Assembly (NCBI RefSeq): GCF_000956595.1 | Contig: NZ_JYOO01000002.1 | Span: 62,001 to 126,000, forward strand | DNA: 64,000 nucleotides | DNA from: Priestia aryabhattai B8W22 | Lineage (GTDB): Bacteria > Bacillota > Bacilli > Bacillales > Bacillaceae_H | Direction: 5' to 3' | Shown: positions 46,412 through 56,123 of the stretch, one piece after another | How positions within the stretch are numbered: position 1 is the stretch's first letter | Layout of the letters: every line of letters starts with the position of its first letter | Notes under the pieces: generated by a model | What the model saw: only the letters and a program-made list of their open reading frames with translations | What the model was told of the DNA's origin: nothing | The model's database searches: none | Position numbers and translations under genes: made by a program

Positions 46412-46621
46412 TTACGACAAAATTTGACCAGGATAATAATTTTCATTCAAATAATCTTGAGGATTCGTGCTTAAAACCCTCACAATTTGCTGTTGTTTTT
46501 GTTCATTTTCTTCGACGATAACCGGGATTCCATTATGGTTGATAAGCTTTGGCTGAGATTGTTCTTGATGATAAGACTGCTGAAAAATCAGTTCTTGCGG
46601 CATCATTGTATATAAAATCAT
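46412..46621 (-). CDS. ylzJ: Small conserved protein YlzJ
   Basis: 69 residues, starting [15 protein letters not shown]. It belongs to the YlzJ family, always next to tepA in Bacillus; function unknown. The start overlaps the tepA stop by 4 bp, and a terminator follows 50 bp later, so the two form a unit separate from spoIIIE. Confidence 0.82.
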   Translation of the reverse strand: MILYTMMPQELIFQQSYHQEQSQPKLINHNGIPVIVEENEQKQQQIVRVLSTNPQDYLNENYYPGQILS

Positions 46622-47370
46622 TGCAGCAGCTGCTCCTCATTCTGACGTCCTTGCTCAATCAGTTCATTCAATTTTTTGATTGCTTGAGCAACTCCGCCTA
46701 CTTCGTTAATTAACCCGTATGAAACAGCATCTCCGCCAACTACATTTGTTCCGATATCACGCGTTAAGTTCCCTTTTGAAAACATAAGTTCTTTAAACTT
46801 TTCTTCTGAAATATGAGAATGTTCTCTTACAAAGTTAATTACGCGCTCTTGCATTTTATCTAAGTATTCAAAGGTTTGCGGTACACCAATAACAAGACCC
46901 GTTAAGCGAATAGGATGAATGGTCATGGTCGCTGTACCGGCAATATACGAATAATCAGTTGAAACCGCAATTGGAACACCGATTGAATGTCCGCCTCCTA
47001 ACACAATAGATACAGAAGGCTTGGATAACGAAGCAATCATTTCAGCAATAGCAAGACCCGCTTCTACATCTCCACCTACTGTATTCAAAATAATAAGCAA
47101 TCCTTCAATTTTTGGATTTTGTTCGATCGCCACAATTTGCGGGATGACATGCTCATATTTTGTCGTTTTATTTTGAGGAGGCAGCTGCATGTGCCCTTCG
47201 ATTTGTCCTACAATCGTTAAACAGTGAATATTAGAATCCTGGGGAAGCTGAGCCACGTTGGTCTGTCCTAATTGTTGAATTTTATCTAATATTCCGCCCT
47301 TGCTTTCTTCATTTTTATTAGGCTGCTGAGGCGCTTCATCAGAATGTAATCTTTCGTTATTTTCAAACAT
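46618..47370 (-). CDS. tepA: Translocation-enhancing protein TepA (ClpP/SppA-like serine protease)
   Basis: 250 residues. A variable acidic N-terminus of about 45 residues is followed by a ClpP-class serine protease fold: oxyanion strand [18 protein letters not shown], nucleophile S129 in GGHSIG, and the histidine H152 in MTIHPIR. It helps with protein secretion/processing in B. subtilis and is cytoplasmic, with no signal peptide. The ribosome site is AAAGGAG. Confidence 0.92.
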   Translation of the reverse strand: MFENNERLHSDEAPQQPNKNEESKGGILDKIQQLGQTNVAQLPQDSNIHCLTIVGQIEGHMQLPPQNKTTKYEHVIPQIVAIEQNPKIEGLLIILNTVGGDVEAGLAIAEMIASLSKPSVSIVLGGGHSIGVPIAVSTDYSYIAGTATMTIHPIRLTGLVIGVPQTFEYLDKMQERVINFVREHSHISEEKFKELMFSKGNLTRDIGTNVVGGDAVSYGLINEVGGVAQAIKKLNELIEQGRQNEEQLLQ

Positions 47371-47443
47371 ATTCTAGCTCCTTTCACTTATTGATAGTAG
47401 TAGTATGAACTTCTCATAGTTATTACATCCGCATCAGCTGCAA

Positions 47444-47471
47444 ATAAAAAGCCTTCCCAGCGGGAAGGCTT
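47444..47471. terminator. rnjB terminator
   Basis: AAGCCTTCCC pairs with GGGAAGGCTT around a short loop, followed by TTTTTATTTG on the minus strand. Confidence 0.82.
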
Positions 47472-47475
47472 CACA

Positions 47476-49143
47476 TTAGATCTCCATGATAATCGGTAAA
47501 ATCATCGGTTTACGACGGGTTTTTTCATATAAAAATTGATTTAAACTTTCTCTCATTTTTAATTTTAATGAAGACCACTCGATCACTTTGTCTTCCATAC
47601 ACTTTTCTAAAATTTGCTGAACAATCTTCGTTGCTTCTTCTAAAAGCTTTTCTGATTCTCTTACATAGACGAATCCGCGGGAGATGATTTCTGGCCCCGC
47701 TACTACTGTTTTTTGGCGTTTATTAATCGTAACTACTACCGTTAAGATTCCGTCCTGTGACAGCAGCCTGCGATCTCTCAGAACGATATTTCCAATATCA
47801 CCGACGCCTAGTCCATCAATGAGCGTATTTCCCGCTTGAATAGAACCGCTAGGGTACATGCGAGCATCTTTAAACTCAACTCGCTCACCTTTTTCAAGCA
47901 AACAAATATGATCTTCTGATATTCCTAATTGACCGGCCAGCTTTGCATAAGCTTTTTGTTTTCGATACTCTCCATTCACAGGCATGACATATTTCGGCTT
48001 TGTTAAGTTAATCATAAATTTTAATTCTTCTTGACTGCCGTGTCCGGAAGCCTGGACTTTTTTCTGAGCAAATACTACGCTTGCTCCTAAACGAAAGATG
48101 ACGTCAATTGTTTTTGAAAAGGTCGTTTCGTGCCCCGCCATAGGTGTAGCAGCCAGCAGGACCGTGTCATCTTGTTTAATTTGAATAAATTTATGGGACT
48201 GTTTAGCCATTCGAGTAAGACCTGAAATCGGCTCTCCGTGATGACCTGTTGTTAAAATAACCGTTTCATGTTCTGAAAGATCTTTTAGCTTTTGCACAGG
48301 AACAATTAAATCCTCAGGCAGCTGCAAATGTCCAAGTTTTGCTGCAATATCAATGATTTTCAGCATACTTTTTTCCATAACAACTAACTTACGGCCATGC
48401 TGATATGCGGCATAAATGATTTGCTGAATACGGTGCAGATTGGAACTGTATGCAGCAACAATGATTCGACCTTTGCTTTTATAAAAAGCGTCGGTAATAT
48501 TTTGTCCGATGACGGCTTCGGAAACAGTATAGCCTGGCTTATCCGCATTTGTACTGTCTGAAAGCAAACACAGGACGCCTTTTTCCCCAATGGCAGCCAT
48601 TTTTCCAATATCAGCGCTTTGAATGCTGACTGAATTTTGATCAAATTTAAAATCACCTGTATATACAATTGCACCTTGATTTGTTTGTAAACAAATGCCG
48701 ACTGAATCTTGTATGCTGTGCTGCGTTCTAAAAAATGAAATATCCACTCCTTCAAACGATAAAACCGTTGACGAAGTGATAGGATGTAAAGCTTCATATT
48801 TTTTAATTCCATACTCTTTTAACTTTTCTTTGATAAGTGCTAGCGTTAATTCTGTACCATATACCGGCACGTCCAATTTTTGAAGTATAAAGGGAATAGC
48901 GCCAATTTGCTCTTCGTGTCCATGAGTAACAAATATGCCTTTTACGTTCTGCTGATTTTCTACTAAATATGTAATGTCAGGAATAACAATATCAATTCCT
49001 AACATTTCTCCCCCCGGAAACTTTGATCCTGCATCTAACACATATATGTTTTCATTGATTTCCACCACATACATGTTTTTTCCAAGTTCTCCGACTCCAC
49101 CCAAGGCTGAAATTTTAATATTTTCTGTCTTTTCTAGTACCAT
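47476..49143 (-). CDS. rnjB: Ribonuclease J2
   Basis: 555 residues: metallo-beta-lactamase plus beta-CASP domains and a C-terminal dimer domain ending PMILPIIMEI. The metal motif HxHxDH of active RNase J is here HGHEEQ (THGHEEQIG), degenerate as in the less active RNase J2 (RnjB) rather than J1. GDFKFDQN, SGHGSQEEL and PVNGEYR are intact. It forms a complex with RNase J1 in RNA decay and maturation. ATG at 49143 with TAGGAGGAAC. It has its own gap and terminators on both sides. Confidence 0.95.
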   Translation of the reverse strand: MVLEKTENIKISALGGVGELGKNMYVVEINENIYVLDAGSKFPGGEMLGIDIVIPDITYLVENQQNVKGIFVTHGHEEQIGAIPFILQKLDVPVYGTELTLALIKEKLKEYGIKKYEALHPITSSTVLSFEGVDISFFRTQHSIQDSVGICLQTNQGAIVYTGDFKFDQNSVSIQSADIGKMAAIGEKGVLCLLSDSTNADKPGYTVSEAVIGQNITDAFYKSKGRIIVAAYSSNLHRIQQIIYAAYQHGRKLVVMEKSMLKIIDIAAKLGHLQLPEDLIVPVQKLKDLSEHETVILTTGHHGEPISGLTRMAKQSHKFIQIKQDDTVLLAATPMAGHETTFSKTIDVIFRLGASVVFAQKKVQASGHGSQEELKFMINLTKPKYVMPVNGEYRKQKAYAKLAGQLGISEDHICLLEKGERVEFKDARMYPSGSIQAGNTLIDGLGVGDIGNIVLRDRRLLSQDGILTVVVTINKRQKTVVAGPEIISRGFVYVRESEKLLEEATKIVQQILEKCMEDKVIEWSSLKLKMRESLNQFLYEKTRRKPMILPIIMEI

Positions 49144-49267
49144 AAGTTCCTCCTACTTACTTTCACCCGTACAATTTCATTTGCTTACATTATAACTGAA
49201 GTAAGAATTGGAATACAAGAAATTTCATTCGTCTATTTCCGTCATCTGCTCTTCTATTATCTTATAA

Positions 49268-49322
49268 GAAAAAAACGTCTCTTCACCGACTCGTATATAC
49301 GGTCAATGAAGAGACGTTTAAA
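49268..49322. terminator. dapA terminator
   Basis: A 13-bp stem (AAACGTCTCTTCA with its complement) encloses a CGTATATACG palindrome and has T/A runs on both sides. Confidence 0.82.
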
Positions 49323-49337
49323 AAACATACTTATAGC

Positions 49338-50210
49338 TTATAGCGTATTTAATGTGCTGACTAACGTTTGGCGTTCTTCTTCCGTTAACGGAACTAGAGG
49401 TAATCGTACCGATCCTACGTCTAACCCTTTTAGCTGTAAAGCTGTTTTAACAGGCGTTGGACTTGGAGCCGCAAAAAGAGATTTCATCACAGGTACAATA
49501 CGCTGATGAATTTTTGCTGCTTCTTTCGGATTTCCTGACTCATATAACTTAACCATCTCTTGCATTTCATTTCCAATAACGTGAGAGGCAACAGAAATAA
49601 TGCCAGTTCCTCCAATTGCCAATACCGGCAGTGTTAAGCCATCATCACCGCTGTATAAAGCAAAATCATCGCTTGTTTGTGCGATAATAGCTGTCATCGC
49701 GTCAAGGTCTCCGCTTGCATCTTTTAACGCTACAACATTTGGCAGTTCAGCTAGGCGTACAATTGTATCAACAGACATATTGATCACGGATCGCCCTGGA
49801 ATATTGTATAACATGACAGGCAGCTCTGTACTTTCAGCAATTGTTTTAAAGTGCTGATATAAGCCTTCCTGATTTGGCTTGTTGTAATAAGGTGCTACAA
49901 TCATAATCGCATCTACGCCGATTTCTTCTGCCTTTTTCGTTAATTCAATTGATGCATACGTATTGTTGCTTCCTGTACCTGCAACAACAGGTACGCGGCC
50001 ATCTACTACCTTTACTGAGTGGCGGAACAGCGCCAGCTTTTCTTCTGTTGAAAGCGTAGGAGATTCACCCGTTGTTCCGGCAATAACCAACGCATCCGAA
50101 CCGTTGCTAATTAAATAGTTAATAAGCTGCGTTGTTTTTTCAAAATCAATGTTTCCTTTATGATCAAAAGGCGTTACCATCGCTGTTGCGACTTTCCCAA
50201 AATCAATCAT
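49338..50210 (-). CDS. dapA: 4-hydroxy-tetrahydrodipicolinate synthase
   Basis: 290 residues from the ATG at 50210 behind AAGGAGTG; the frame to 50246 is longer than the family. A class I aldolase TIM barrel: Schiff-base K163 (VVALKDASGD), Y135 (MLYNIPGRS) and GTTGES near 45. It condenses pyruvate with aspartate semialdehyde, the first step of lysine/diaminopimelate synthesis, and its product feeds dipicolinate synthase. Last gene of asd-dapG-dapA. Confidence 0.97.
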   Translation of the reverse strand: MIDFGKVATAMVTPFDHKGNIDFEKTTQLINYLISNGSDALVIAGTTGESPTLSTEEKLALFRHSVKVVDGRVPVVAGTGSNNTYASIELTKKAEEIGVDAIMIVAPYYNKPNQEGLYQHFKTIAESTELPVMLYNIPGRSVINMSVDTIVRLAELPNVVALKDASGDLDAMTAIIAQTSDDFALYSGDDGLTLPVLAIGGTGIISVASHVIGNEMQEMVKLYESGNPKEAAKIHQRIVPVMKSLFAAPSPTPVKTALQLKGLDVGSVRLPLVPLTEEERQTLVSTLNTL

Positions 50211-50252
50211 GTTTTCACTCCTTGAAATTGCATTATCCCTATTCATATAATG

Positions 50253-50277
50253 AACCGTTAGCTTATAGCTAACGGAA
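50253..50277. terminator. Hairpin between dapG and dapA
   Basis: CCGTTAGC pairs with GCTAACGG around a 5-nt loop, with no T run. It is likely a processing or stability hairpin rather than a full terminator. Confidence 0.45.
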
Positions 50278-50285
50278 CATGTAGT

Positions 50286-51518
50286 TTATCTCTTTTGCGG
50301 TGCTTTTGACAAGTCAAAGGCACCATGAAGAGCATTAACAGCTTTCTTTAAATCCTCTTCTTTTACAAGCACCCAAATCGTTGTATGGCTGTCAGCAGAT
50401 TGTAAAATCTGAATACCTTCGCCAGAAAGGGCTGTAACAATTTTAGATGTAACACCAGGCACCCCTGCAATTCCTGCTCCAACAGTTGACACTTTAGCGC
50501 AGTTGCGAATAACAGCCGGCTCATACCCTAGCGTATGAAGCACATCAATTGCTTTGTCAGTTGCTTCATCTGTTACCGTATAGACAACACCCTTCGGTGA
50601 AATATTGATAAAATCTACGCTGATTTTTTCTTGTGCCATTGCTTTGAATACTTCTGCTTGCGTATCATAATGGCCTTCTTTACTAAAAACTTTAATTTGA
50701 GTGACGTTGGATACGTGTGCAATGCCTGTTACAAGGCGTTCTTGCACATCGCTTCCACGCTGCTGTGCTTCACCTTGAGATGTAACGAGCGTACCTTCTG
50801 AATCAGCATATGTGGAACGGACGCGCATCGGTACTTTTGCTTGCATGGCAATCTCTACGGCACGTGGGTGAACTACTTTTGCACCTTGATAAGCCATGTT
50901 GCATATTTCGTTATATGTGACAACCGATAGCGGTCTTGCATCTTCTACAATACGCGGGTCAGCCGTCATCACGCCTTCTACATCCGTAAAAATATCAATG
51001 TAATCAGCCATAAGGGCCGCACCTAAAGCTGAAGCAGATGTATCGCTGCCTCCGCGTCCAAGCGTTGTTGTATCACCTTCAGTAGTTGCCCCTTGAAATC
51101 CTGTTACAACAACGACATCATATTCTTCTAATTCTTTTAACAAACGGTCGCATTTCATTTCTAGTATCTTGGCATTGGTAAAATCATTATTCGTCACAAA
51201 TCCAGCCTGTGCACCGTTTAATGCTGTAGCTTTAATGCCATTTTCGTTTAATAAATTCGTAAACACAACCGATGAAATTAATTCTCCGCATGCCATAAGC
51301 ATATCAAGCTCACGTTTATTAAGAGACGCTTTATTTCCATCAACAAGTGAAAGCAATGTATCCGTTGCATACGGCTCACCTTTTCGTCCCATTGCCGATA
51401 CAACAACGACTACTTTGTAACCTTCACTTAATGCATTGTTTAAATGATAGATTGCTCTCGCTCTTCCTTCTTCGTTACGAACGGAAGTTCCTCCAAATTT
51501 TTGGACGATTATTTTCAT
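50286..51518 (-). CDS. dapG: Aspartokinase I (diaminopimelate-sensitive type)
   Basis: 410 residues. The amino-acid kinase domain starts MKIIVQKFGGTSV, and the C-terminal third carries two ACT domains (VTQIKVFSKEGHYD and AGVPGVTSKIVTALSGEGI) for feedback. It phosphorylates aspartate, the first step for lysine, threonine and methionine. Its position between asd and dapA, in the dpa/asd cluster, identifies it as DapG rather than LysC or ThrD. The start codon ATG at 51518 is clear, with a ribosome site GAGGTG. Confidence 0.96.
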   Translation of the reverse strand: MKIIVQKFGGTSVRNEEGRARAIYHLNNALSEGYKVVVVVSAMGRKGEPYATDTLLSLVDGNKASLNKRELDMLMACGELISSVVFTNLLNENGIKATALNGAQAGFVTNNDFTNAKILEMKCDRLLKELEEYDVVVVTGFQGATTEGDTTTLGRGGSDTSASALGAALMADYIDIFTDVEGVMTADPRIVEDARPLSVVTYNEICNMAYQGAKVVHPRAVEIAMQAKVPMRVRSTYADSEGTLVTSQGEAQQRGSDVQERLVTGIAHVSNVTQIKVFSKEGHYDTQAEVFKAMAQEKISVDFINISPKGVVYTVTDEATDKAIDVLHTLGYEPAVIRNCAKVSTVGAGIAGVPGVTSKIVTALSGEGIQILQSADSHTTIWVLVKEEDLKKAVNALHGAFDLSKAPQKR

Positions 51519-51557
51519 ACTTACACCTCATCATGTTCCGAGACACTCTGGTTGCGC

Positions 51558-52601
51558 TTATTTTACTAAGCTAAGCTTAATAAGTGATTCTGCAATTTGT
51601 ACAGAATTCCAAGCTGCACCTTTTAACAAGTTATCAGAAACGATCCACATATGGAAACCGTTATCGCGATCTAAATCTTTACGAATACGGCCGACAAACA
51701 CATCTCGTTTACCTACACAATCTGCTGGCATTGGATATACTTGATTTTCTGGATCATCTTGCAATACGATACCAGGTGCATCAGCCAATAAATTTTTCAC
51801 ATCAGCTACCGTTACACCGTCTTTTTCAATTTCAATGTACACTGACTCTGAATGACCTGTTACAACCGGTAGACGAACACAAGTAGCAGCTACTGGCAAT
51901 TCAGGCATGCTCATAATTTTCTTCGTTTCATTAATCATTTTCATTTCTTCAAATGTAAAACCGTTATCTTGAAATTTATCAATTTGCGGAATGGCATTAA
52001 AAGCAATTTGATAATGTTTTTTATCTCCACCAACCGGTAAAATTTCCGGTGTAAACTCTTTTTCTTCTAAAATAGCTTTAGCTTGTTCTTTTAATTCATT
52101 AATTGCAGCAGCGCCTGCTCCAGAAACGGCTTGATACGTTGATACTAGCACTTTAGATAAACCGTATGTTTCGCGTAATGGCTGTAATGCTGCTACCATT
52201 TGAATTGTAGAGCAGTTTGGATTAGCAATGATTCCGTTATGTGCGTGTAATGCGTCTTCATTCACTTCCGGCACAACTAACGGGACATTTTCATCCATTC
52301 GATAAGCGCTTGTGTTGTCTACAACGATTGCTCCGCGTTTTACTGCCTCTGGTGCAAGTGCTTTTGAAATGCTCCCGCCTGCACTGAATAAAGCAATGTC
52401 TACGCCTTCAAAGCTATCAGGAGTTGCTTCTTGCACAACAACTTCTTCTCCGTTAAACAACACTTTTTTACCAGCTGAACGAGCTGAAGATAATAACGTT
52501 AATTTACCAACTGGAAAATTACGCTCCTGTAGGGTTTTAATCATTTGTTGTCCTACTGCACCTGTTGCTCCTACTACTGCTACATGTAATTCTCTTGTCA
52601 T
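51558..52601 (-). CDS. asd: Aspartate-semialdehyde dehydrogenase
   Basis: 347 residues from the ATG at 52601 (GGAGG at 10 bp); the frame to 52628 is longer than the family. NADPH loop [10 protein letters not shown] (11-20), catalytic C130 in NPNCST and the later H in [11 protein letters not shown]. It reduces aspartyl phosphate to aspartate semialdehyde, used by DapA. It leads asd-dapG-dapA with a possible promoter at 52664-52691. Confidence 0.97.
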   Translation of the reverse strand: MTRELHVAVVGATGAVGQQMIKTLQERNFPVGKLTLLSSARSAGKKVLFNGEEVVVQEATPDSFEGVDIALFSAGGSISKALAPEAVKRGAIVVDNTSAYRMDENVPLVVPEVNEDALHAHNGIIANPNCSTIQMVAALQPLRETYGLSKVLVSTYQAVSGAGAAAINELKEQAKAILEEKEFTPEILPVGGDKKHYQIAFNAIPQIDKFQDNGFTFEEMKMINETKKIMSMPELPVAATCVRLPVVTGHSESVYIEIEKDGVTVADVKNLLADAPGIVLQDDPENQVYPMPADCVGKRDVFVGRIRKDLDRDNGFHMWIVSDNLLKGAAWNSVQIAESLIKLSLVK

Positions 52602-52663
52602 TTTAATACCGCCTCCAACAATTTTCAACTACTCAACATTTATCTGCATATACTGACTATTTT

Positions 52664-52691
52664 AACATATTATTATGCTTCATTGCGTCAA
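52664..52691 (-). promoter_or_regulatory. Possible sigma-A promoter of asd
   Basis: TTGACG, a 16-bp spacer, then TATGTT on the minus strand. The -35 abuts the dpaB terminator hairpin. Confidence 0.45.
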
Positions 52692-52724
52692 AGAAGAGAA
52701 GATTTTTAAAATCTTCTCTTCTTT
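52690..52724. terminator. Long hairpin after dpaB
   Basis: A 16-bp near-perfect stem (AAAGAAGAGAAGATTT and its complement) lies about 70 bp past dpaB and just before the asd promoter. It lacks a pure T run, but its 3' arm is T-rich. Confidence 0.6.
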
Positions 52725-52792
52725 GAGATTGAGAGTTCTCTTACAGCCGCAGTATTGAATAGATTCATGCAGCAGCAAGAGGCATATATGTC

Positions 52793-53398
52793 CTATGACT
52801 CTTGACCGTCGCGGAACCTTTCGACAATAACAGGCTGAATCTGTTTATCTTCAAGCGCTGCGTACACCGTATCTGATAGCATCGTCATACGCGCTACCAT
52901 TGAATTTGGCTTAAGCACCGGGTCGTCTTGACCAAATGGAATAAAATAAATATTTTTAGTCGCCATTAGCCTCATTAAGTTTACACCATTTAGCCCTAGT
53001 GCGTCATTAGTCGAAATTCCCAGTACCACCGGCTTATTATTACGAAGCGTTGCTTTAGCTGCCATGAGTACCGGAGATTCAGTCATTGCATTTGCAAACT
53101 TACTCATCGTATTCCCAGTGATTGGGGCAACCACCATACAATCAAGCGGAATTTTTGGTCCTAGAGGCTCTGCTTTTACAATTGTATTGATGACGGCGTG
53201 ACCTGTTAATTCCTCAATTTTCTTCACCCAGTCTTCTCCATCTCCAAAACGAGTATTTGTGGATTGTACAGTGTAAGAAACAACCGGTAACACTTCTGCT
53301 CCCAAATTAACAAGCTTTTCAATTTCTGGCATAACCGCATCATACGTACAGTGAGATCCCGTCAAGCCGAATCCTATTCTTTTACCTTTTAATGACAT
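52793..53398 (-). CDS. dpaB: Dipicolinate synthase subunit B (SpoVFB)
   Basis: 201 residues of the flavoprotein (HFCD/Dfp-like) family: GLTGSHCTYDAVMPEIEKLV at the N-terminus, PITGNTMSKFANAMTESPVL in the middle. With DpaA it makes pyridine-2,6-dicarboxylate in the mother cell, the main small molecule of the spore core. Its ATG overlaps the dpaA stop in TAATG, so subunits are coupled. Confidence 0.96.
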   Translation of the reverse strand: MSLKGKRIGFGLTGSHCTYDAVMPEIEKLVNLGAEVLPVVSYTVQSTNTRFGDGEDWVKKIEELTGHAVINTIVKAEPLGPKIPLDCMVVAPITGNTMSKFANAMTESPVLMAAKATLRNNKPVVLGISTNDALGLNGVNLMRLMATKNIYFIPFGQDDPVLKPNSMVARMTMLSDTVYAALEDKQIQPVIVERFRDGQES

Positions 53399-54297
53399 TA
53401 TTTTTTCTCCTCTCTCGCATCCGCAGCGTCTTTTAATAAATTCACTAATACATTAGCGACAATCTGACCTGCTGTTTTTGGAGCCACAATTCCTGGAAGA
53501 CCAGGTGCTAAAATAGCTTTAATTCCTCGTTTTTCTGCATAGCGGAAATCGGTTCCTCCAGGCTTTGAAGCTAAATCAATAATGAGCGCATGGGTCGGGA
53601 CATTAGATAATGTCTTAGCCGTTAAGATGGGGTATGGAATGGTGTTAATACATATATCACTATCAGCAATTTCTTTATCGAGTTCAGATAGATAGAAAGG
53701 CTGCAAACCCATTTCAGCAATACGTGCTAGATGTTCAGATTTTCTAGCTCCTACTTTTACATTGGCACCAAGTGCAGCAAAGGACCTCGCCACGCTCATT
53801 CCTACTCTTCCTAAACCTAGGACAGAAATATTTGAACCGTGAATGGTAAAATCCGTATGTTGAATAACAAGCATGATGGTACCTTCAACAGTAGGAATAG
53901 AGTTATAAATTGCTACATCATCACGCTCAAATAGCTGAACGAGTTTACGGTTTGTCGTTTTGACTAATTCGTTTAAATACCCATTGCTAATACCAGAATA
54001 AATAATGCAGTGCTCAGGCGTTTTTTTAAGTATTCCTTCAGTCAAGACTACTTTTTCATTTGAAAAAATAGTATCTACTTGCCCTTCGTGATTTGTTCCA
54101 GGCACTGGAAGGATGATGGCGTCAACATCTGAAAAATCCAGCTCCTCTATCTGATATTTCGTCGCACCTGTAAAACCATGATCTAGCTGATCAAAACCAA
54201 TAAGAGAGGTTTTTGCATCTAATTGAATTAATTTTCGAATGACTTCAAGCTGCCTAGCATCACCGCCAATTACAGCTATGTGCAAATCCGTTAACAT
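53398..54297 (-). CDS. dpaA: Dipicolinate synthase subunit A (SpoVFA)
   Basis: 299 residues. An N-terminal domain (IAVIGGDARQLEVIRKL) and a Rossmann NAD(P)-binding domain with GLGRVGMSVARSFAALGA and LPGIVAPKTAGQI near the end. It oxidises the DapA product to dipicolinate with DpaB. It is expected in the mother cell under sigma-K, but I could not find a clear sigma-K promoter in the 54298-54450 gap. Start ATG with AAGGTG at about 11 bp. Confidence 0.96.
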   Translation of the reverse strand: MLTDLHIAVIGGDARQLEVIRKLIQLDAKTSLIGFDQLDHGFTGATKYQIEELDFSDVDAIILPVPGTNHEGQVDTIFSNEKVVLTEGILKKTPEHCIIYSGISNGYLNELVKTTNRKLVQLFERDDVAIYNSIPTVEGTIMLVIQHTDFTIHGSNISVLGLGRVGMSVARSFAALGANVKVGARKSEHLARIAEMGLQPFYLSELDKEIADSDICINTIPYPILTAKTLSNVPTHALIIDLASKPGGTDFRYAEKRGIKAILAPGLPGIVAPKTAGQIVANVLVNLLKDAADAREEKK

Positions 54298-54450
54298 GTT
54301 TCATTTTCACCTTCTTTAACATTAAATAGATGTATCCTTCGCTTAAACCATCGAGATGTAAAGTGCTATCATTACGCCCTAGAATGCCTATTGCTTTTCT
54401 TCAACATACTATGTAAACACACAGGAATCGGTGAATCTTTATCCCTGAAA

Positions 54451-54490
54451 ATAAAAGAAACGAGATGCAGGAAGCATCTCGTTTCTTATT
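54451..54490. terminator. ymxH terminator
   Basis: AGAAACGAGATGC pairs with GCATCTCGTTTCT around a 5-nt loop, with A/T runs on both sides. The remaining 54298-54450 gap before dpaA shows no gene. Confidence 0.85.
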
Positions 54491-54752
54491 TTGTTGACTC
54501 ATTGTTTATGTCTTCTAGCTGCTGGACATTTACAATCACCATATCTGTACCAATTTTTTCGATATTCCCCCAAGGCACTCGCACTTCATCTCCTTGTTTT
54601 CGAAACCCAAACCACTTCACGGATGGAATAATAAGCGCATTAATTTGTCCCGTATGTTCATTAATTTCAAGATCTGTTTGCCCTAAAATACCCAAACGCT
54701 CTGCTCGCTTAACATCTACAATTTCTTTTCCACTCAGTTCGCTTAATCTCAT
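54486..54752 (-). CDS. ymxH: YlmC/YmxH family PRC-barrel protein
   Basis: 88 residues from ATG at 54752 behind AAAGGAGGG; the longer frame to 54803 is rejected because it runs through the upstream hairpin. A PRC-barrel fold: RLSELSGKEIVDVKRAERLG at the start, IPWGNIEKIG-type segment later (VPWGNIEKIGTDMVIV). The family is conserved in sporulating Firmicutes; exact role is unclear. It is the last gene before dpaA, separated by terminators on both sides. Confidence 0.88.
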   Translation of the reverse strand: MRLSELSGKEIVDVKRAERLGILGQTDLEINEHTGQINALIIPSVKWFGFRKQGDEVRVPWGNIEKIGTDMVIVNVQQLEDINNESTK

Positions 54753-54801
54753 AGAATCCCTCCTTTCATCTAATTTATTGAACAACCATACAAAAAATGA
54801 C

Positions 54802-54840
54802 AAAAAAATAAGGCTGGCTCAATTATTTTAGCCAACCTTA
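54802..54840. terminator. ymxG terminator
   Basis: AAGGTTGGCT pairs with AGCCAGCCTT around a 10-nt loop, followed by ATTTTTTT on the minus strand. Confidence 0.85.
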
Positions 54841-54850
54841 CTTTTACTGT

Positions 54851-56095
54851 TTAATTTCCTTTAAAGCCTTTAGGTAAATCTCCACTCGGGCTTATTAACG
54901 AAAGAGCAAATTCATCTTTGAAAATATCTCGCGCAAGACCATTTACACTATCTTTAGTCACGGCATTAACAAGGTCTAAAATCTCATCTAATGAACGGTG
55001 ATAGCCTAGCATTAACTCATTTTTTCCGTTTCTGCTCATACGGCTGTTTGTACTTTCAAGACTCAGCATTAAGTTTCCTTTCAGCTGCTCTTTGCTGTTA
55101 GCAAGTTCTTTATCCGTAATACCTTTGTCTTTCAGATCATAAAGCGTTTCTTGAACCGTATCATATAATACGTCGAGCTGATGGCTTCCCGTTCCCCCAT
55201 AAATCGTTACAAGACCGCTGTCTCGGTAAGAAGAATGATAAGAGAAAACAGAGTAAGCCAAGCCGCGCTGTTCGCGGACTTCTTGGAACAAACGACTGCT
55301 CATACTTCCACCAAGCACGTTGTTTAATACAATTAAGCTATATACATCTTCTCCGCCGATTGGCAAGCCTTTAAATCCAAGGCAAAGATGAGCTTGTTCT
55401 GTCTCCTTTTTGCGCGCAATATGATTTGTATGGAACTCTGGCTGAACATATTGATGAGCGGAATGACTTGACGTATATGTACCGAAATAGTTTTCCACCT
55501 GTTTAATAAAACTCTCATCAATGTTTCCAGCTACTGAAATAACGATGTTTTCAGGAATATACATTTGCTCCATATACTGACGAAGCGAATCACCGTTAAA
55601 TGTTTTTAAGGTATCTTCCGTTCCTAAAATTGGATAGCCTAATGGATGATTGCCATATACGGCTTTTCCTAATAGATCGTGTACAATATCATCAGGTGTA
55701 TCTTCATACATTTTAATTTCTTCATATACAACATTTTTTTCACGAGCTAATTCCTCTTCATCAAATGAAGAATTAAAGAACATATCCGCCAGCACATCTA
55801 GCGCTTGATCTGCGTGTTCGTCTAATACTTTTGCATAGTAGCACGTGTATTCTTTAGAAGTGAATGCATTGACTTGTCCGCCAATGCGGTCGAAGCTTTC
55901 TGCAATCTCACGAGCAGATCTTGTTTTTGTTCCTTTAAAAAACATATGTTCAAGAAAATGTGATACACCATTAATTTCAGGGTGTTCACTTCGAGAACCC
56001 GTTCCGATCCATACCCCAATGGCCACAGATCGAACAGTTGGGATATTTTCCAATACAATTCTTACACCATTTTTGCACGTATATCGTTTTATCAA
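54851..56095 (-). CDS. ymxG: M16 processing-type zinc protease YmxG (MlpA)
   Basis: 414 residues with HFLEHMFFKGT (HxxEH zinc motif) and a distal glutamate; similar to mitochondrial processing peptidase beta. In B. subtilis mlpA represses expression of some extracellular protease genes. It follows ylxY by 28 bp. Together with ymfF/ymfH it makes three M16 genes in one window. Confidence 0.92.
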   Translation of the reverse strand: MIKRYTCKNGVRIVLENIPTVRSVAIGVWIGTGSRSEHPEINGVSHFLEHMFFKGTKTRSAREIAESFDRIGGQVNAFTSKEYTCYYAKVLDEHADQALDVLADMFFNSSFDEEELAREKNVVYEEIKMYEDTPDDIVHDLLGKAVYGNHPLGYPILGTEDTLKTFNGDSLRQYMEQMYIPENIVISVAGNIDESFIKQVENYFGTYTSSHSAHQYVQPEFHTNHIARKKETEQAHLCLGFKGLPIGGEDVYSLIVLNNVLGGSMSSRLFQEVREQRGLAYSVFSYHSSYRDSGLVTIYGGTGSHQLDVLYDTVQETLYDLKDKGITDKELANSKEQLKGNLMLSLESTNSRMSRNGKNELMLGYHRSLDEILDLVNAVTKDSVNGLARDIFKDEFALSLISPSGDLPKGFKGN

Positions 56096-56123
56096 GCTAG
56101 TGCCTCCCTTTTGCTTATCTCAC

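Noticed and set aside
54298-54450. Sigma-K promoter for dpaA
   Set aside because: A GATACATCTA string is present, but it misses the CATANNNTA pattern and the -35 spacing is wrong.
54391-54831. 146-codon plus-strand ORF over ymxH
   Set aside because: It is antisense to ymxH and runs through two terminators; no ribosome site.
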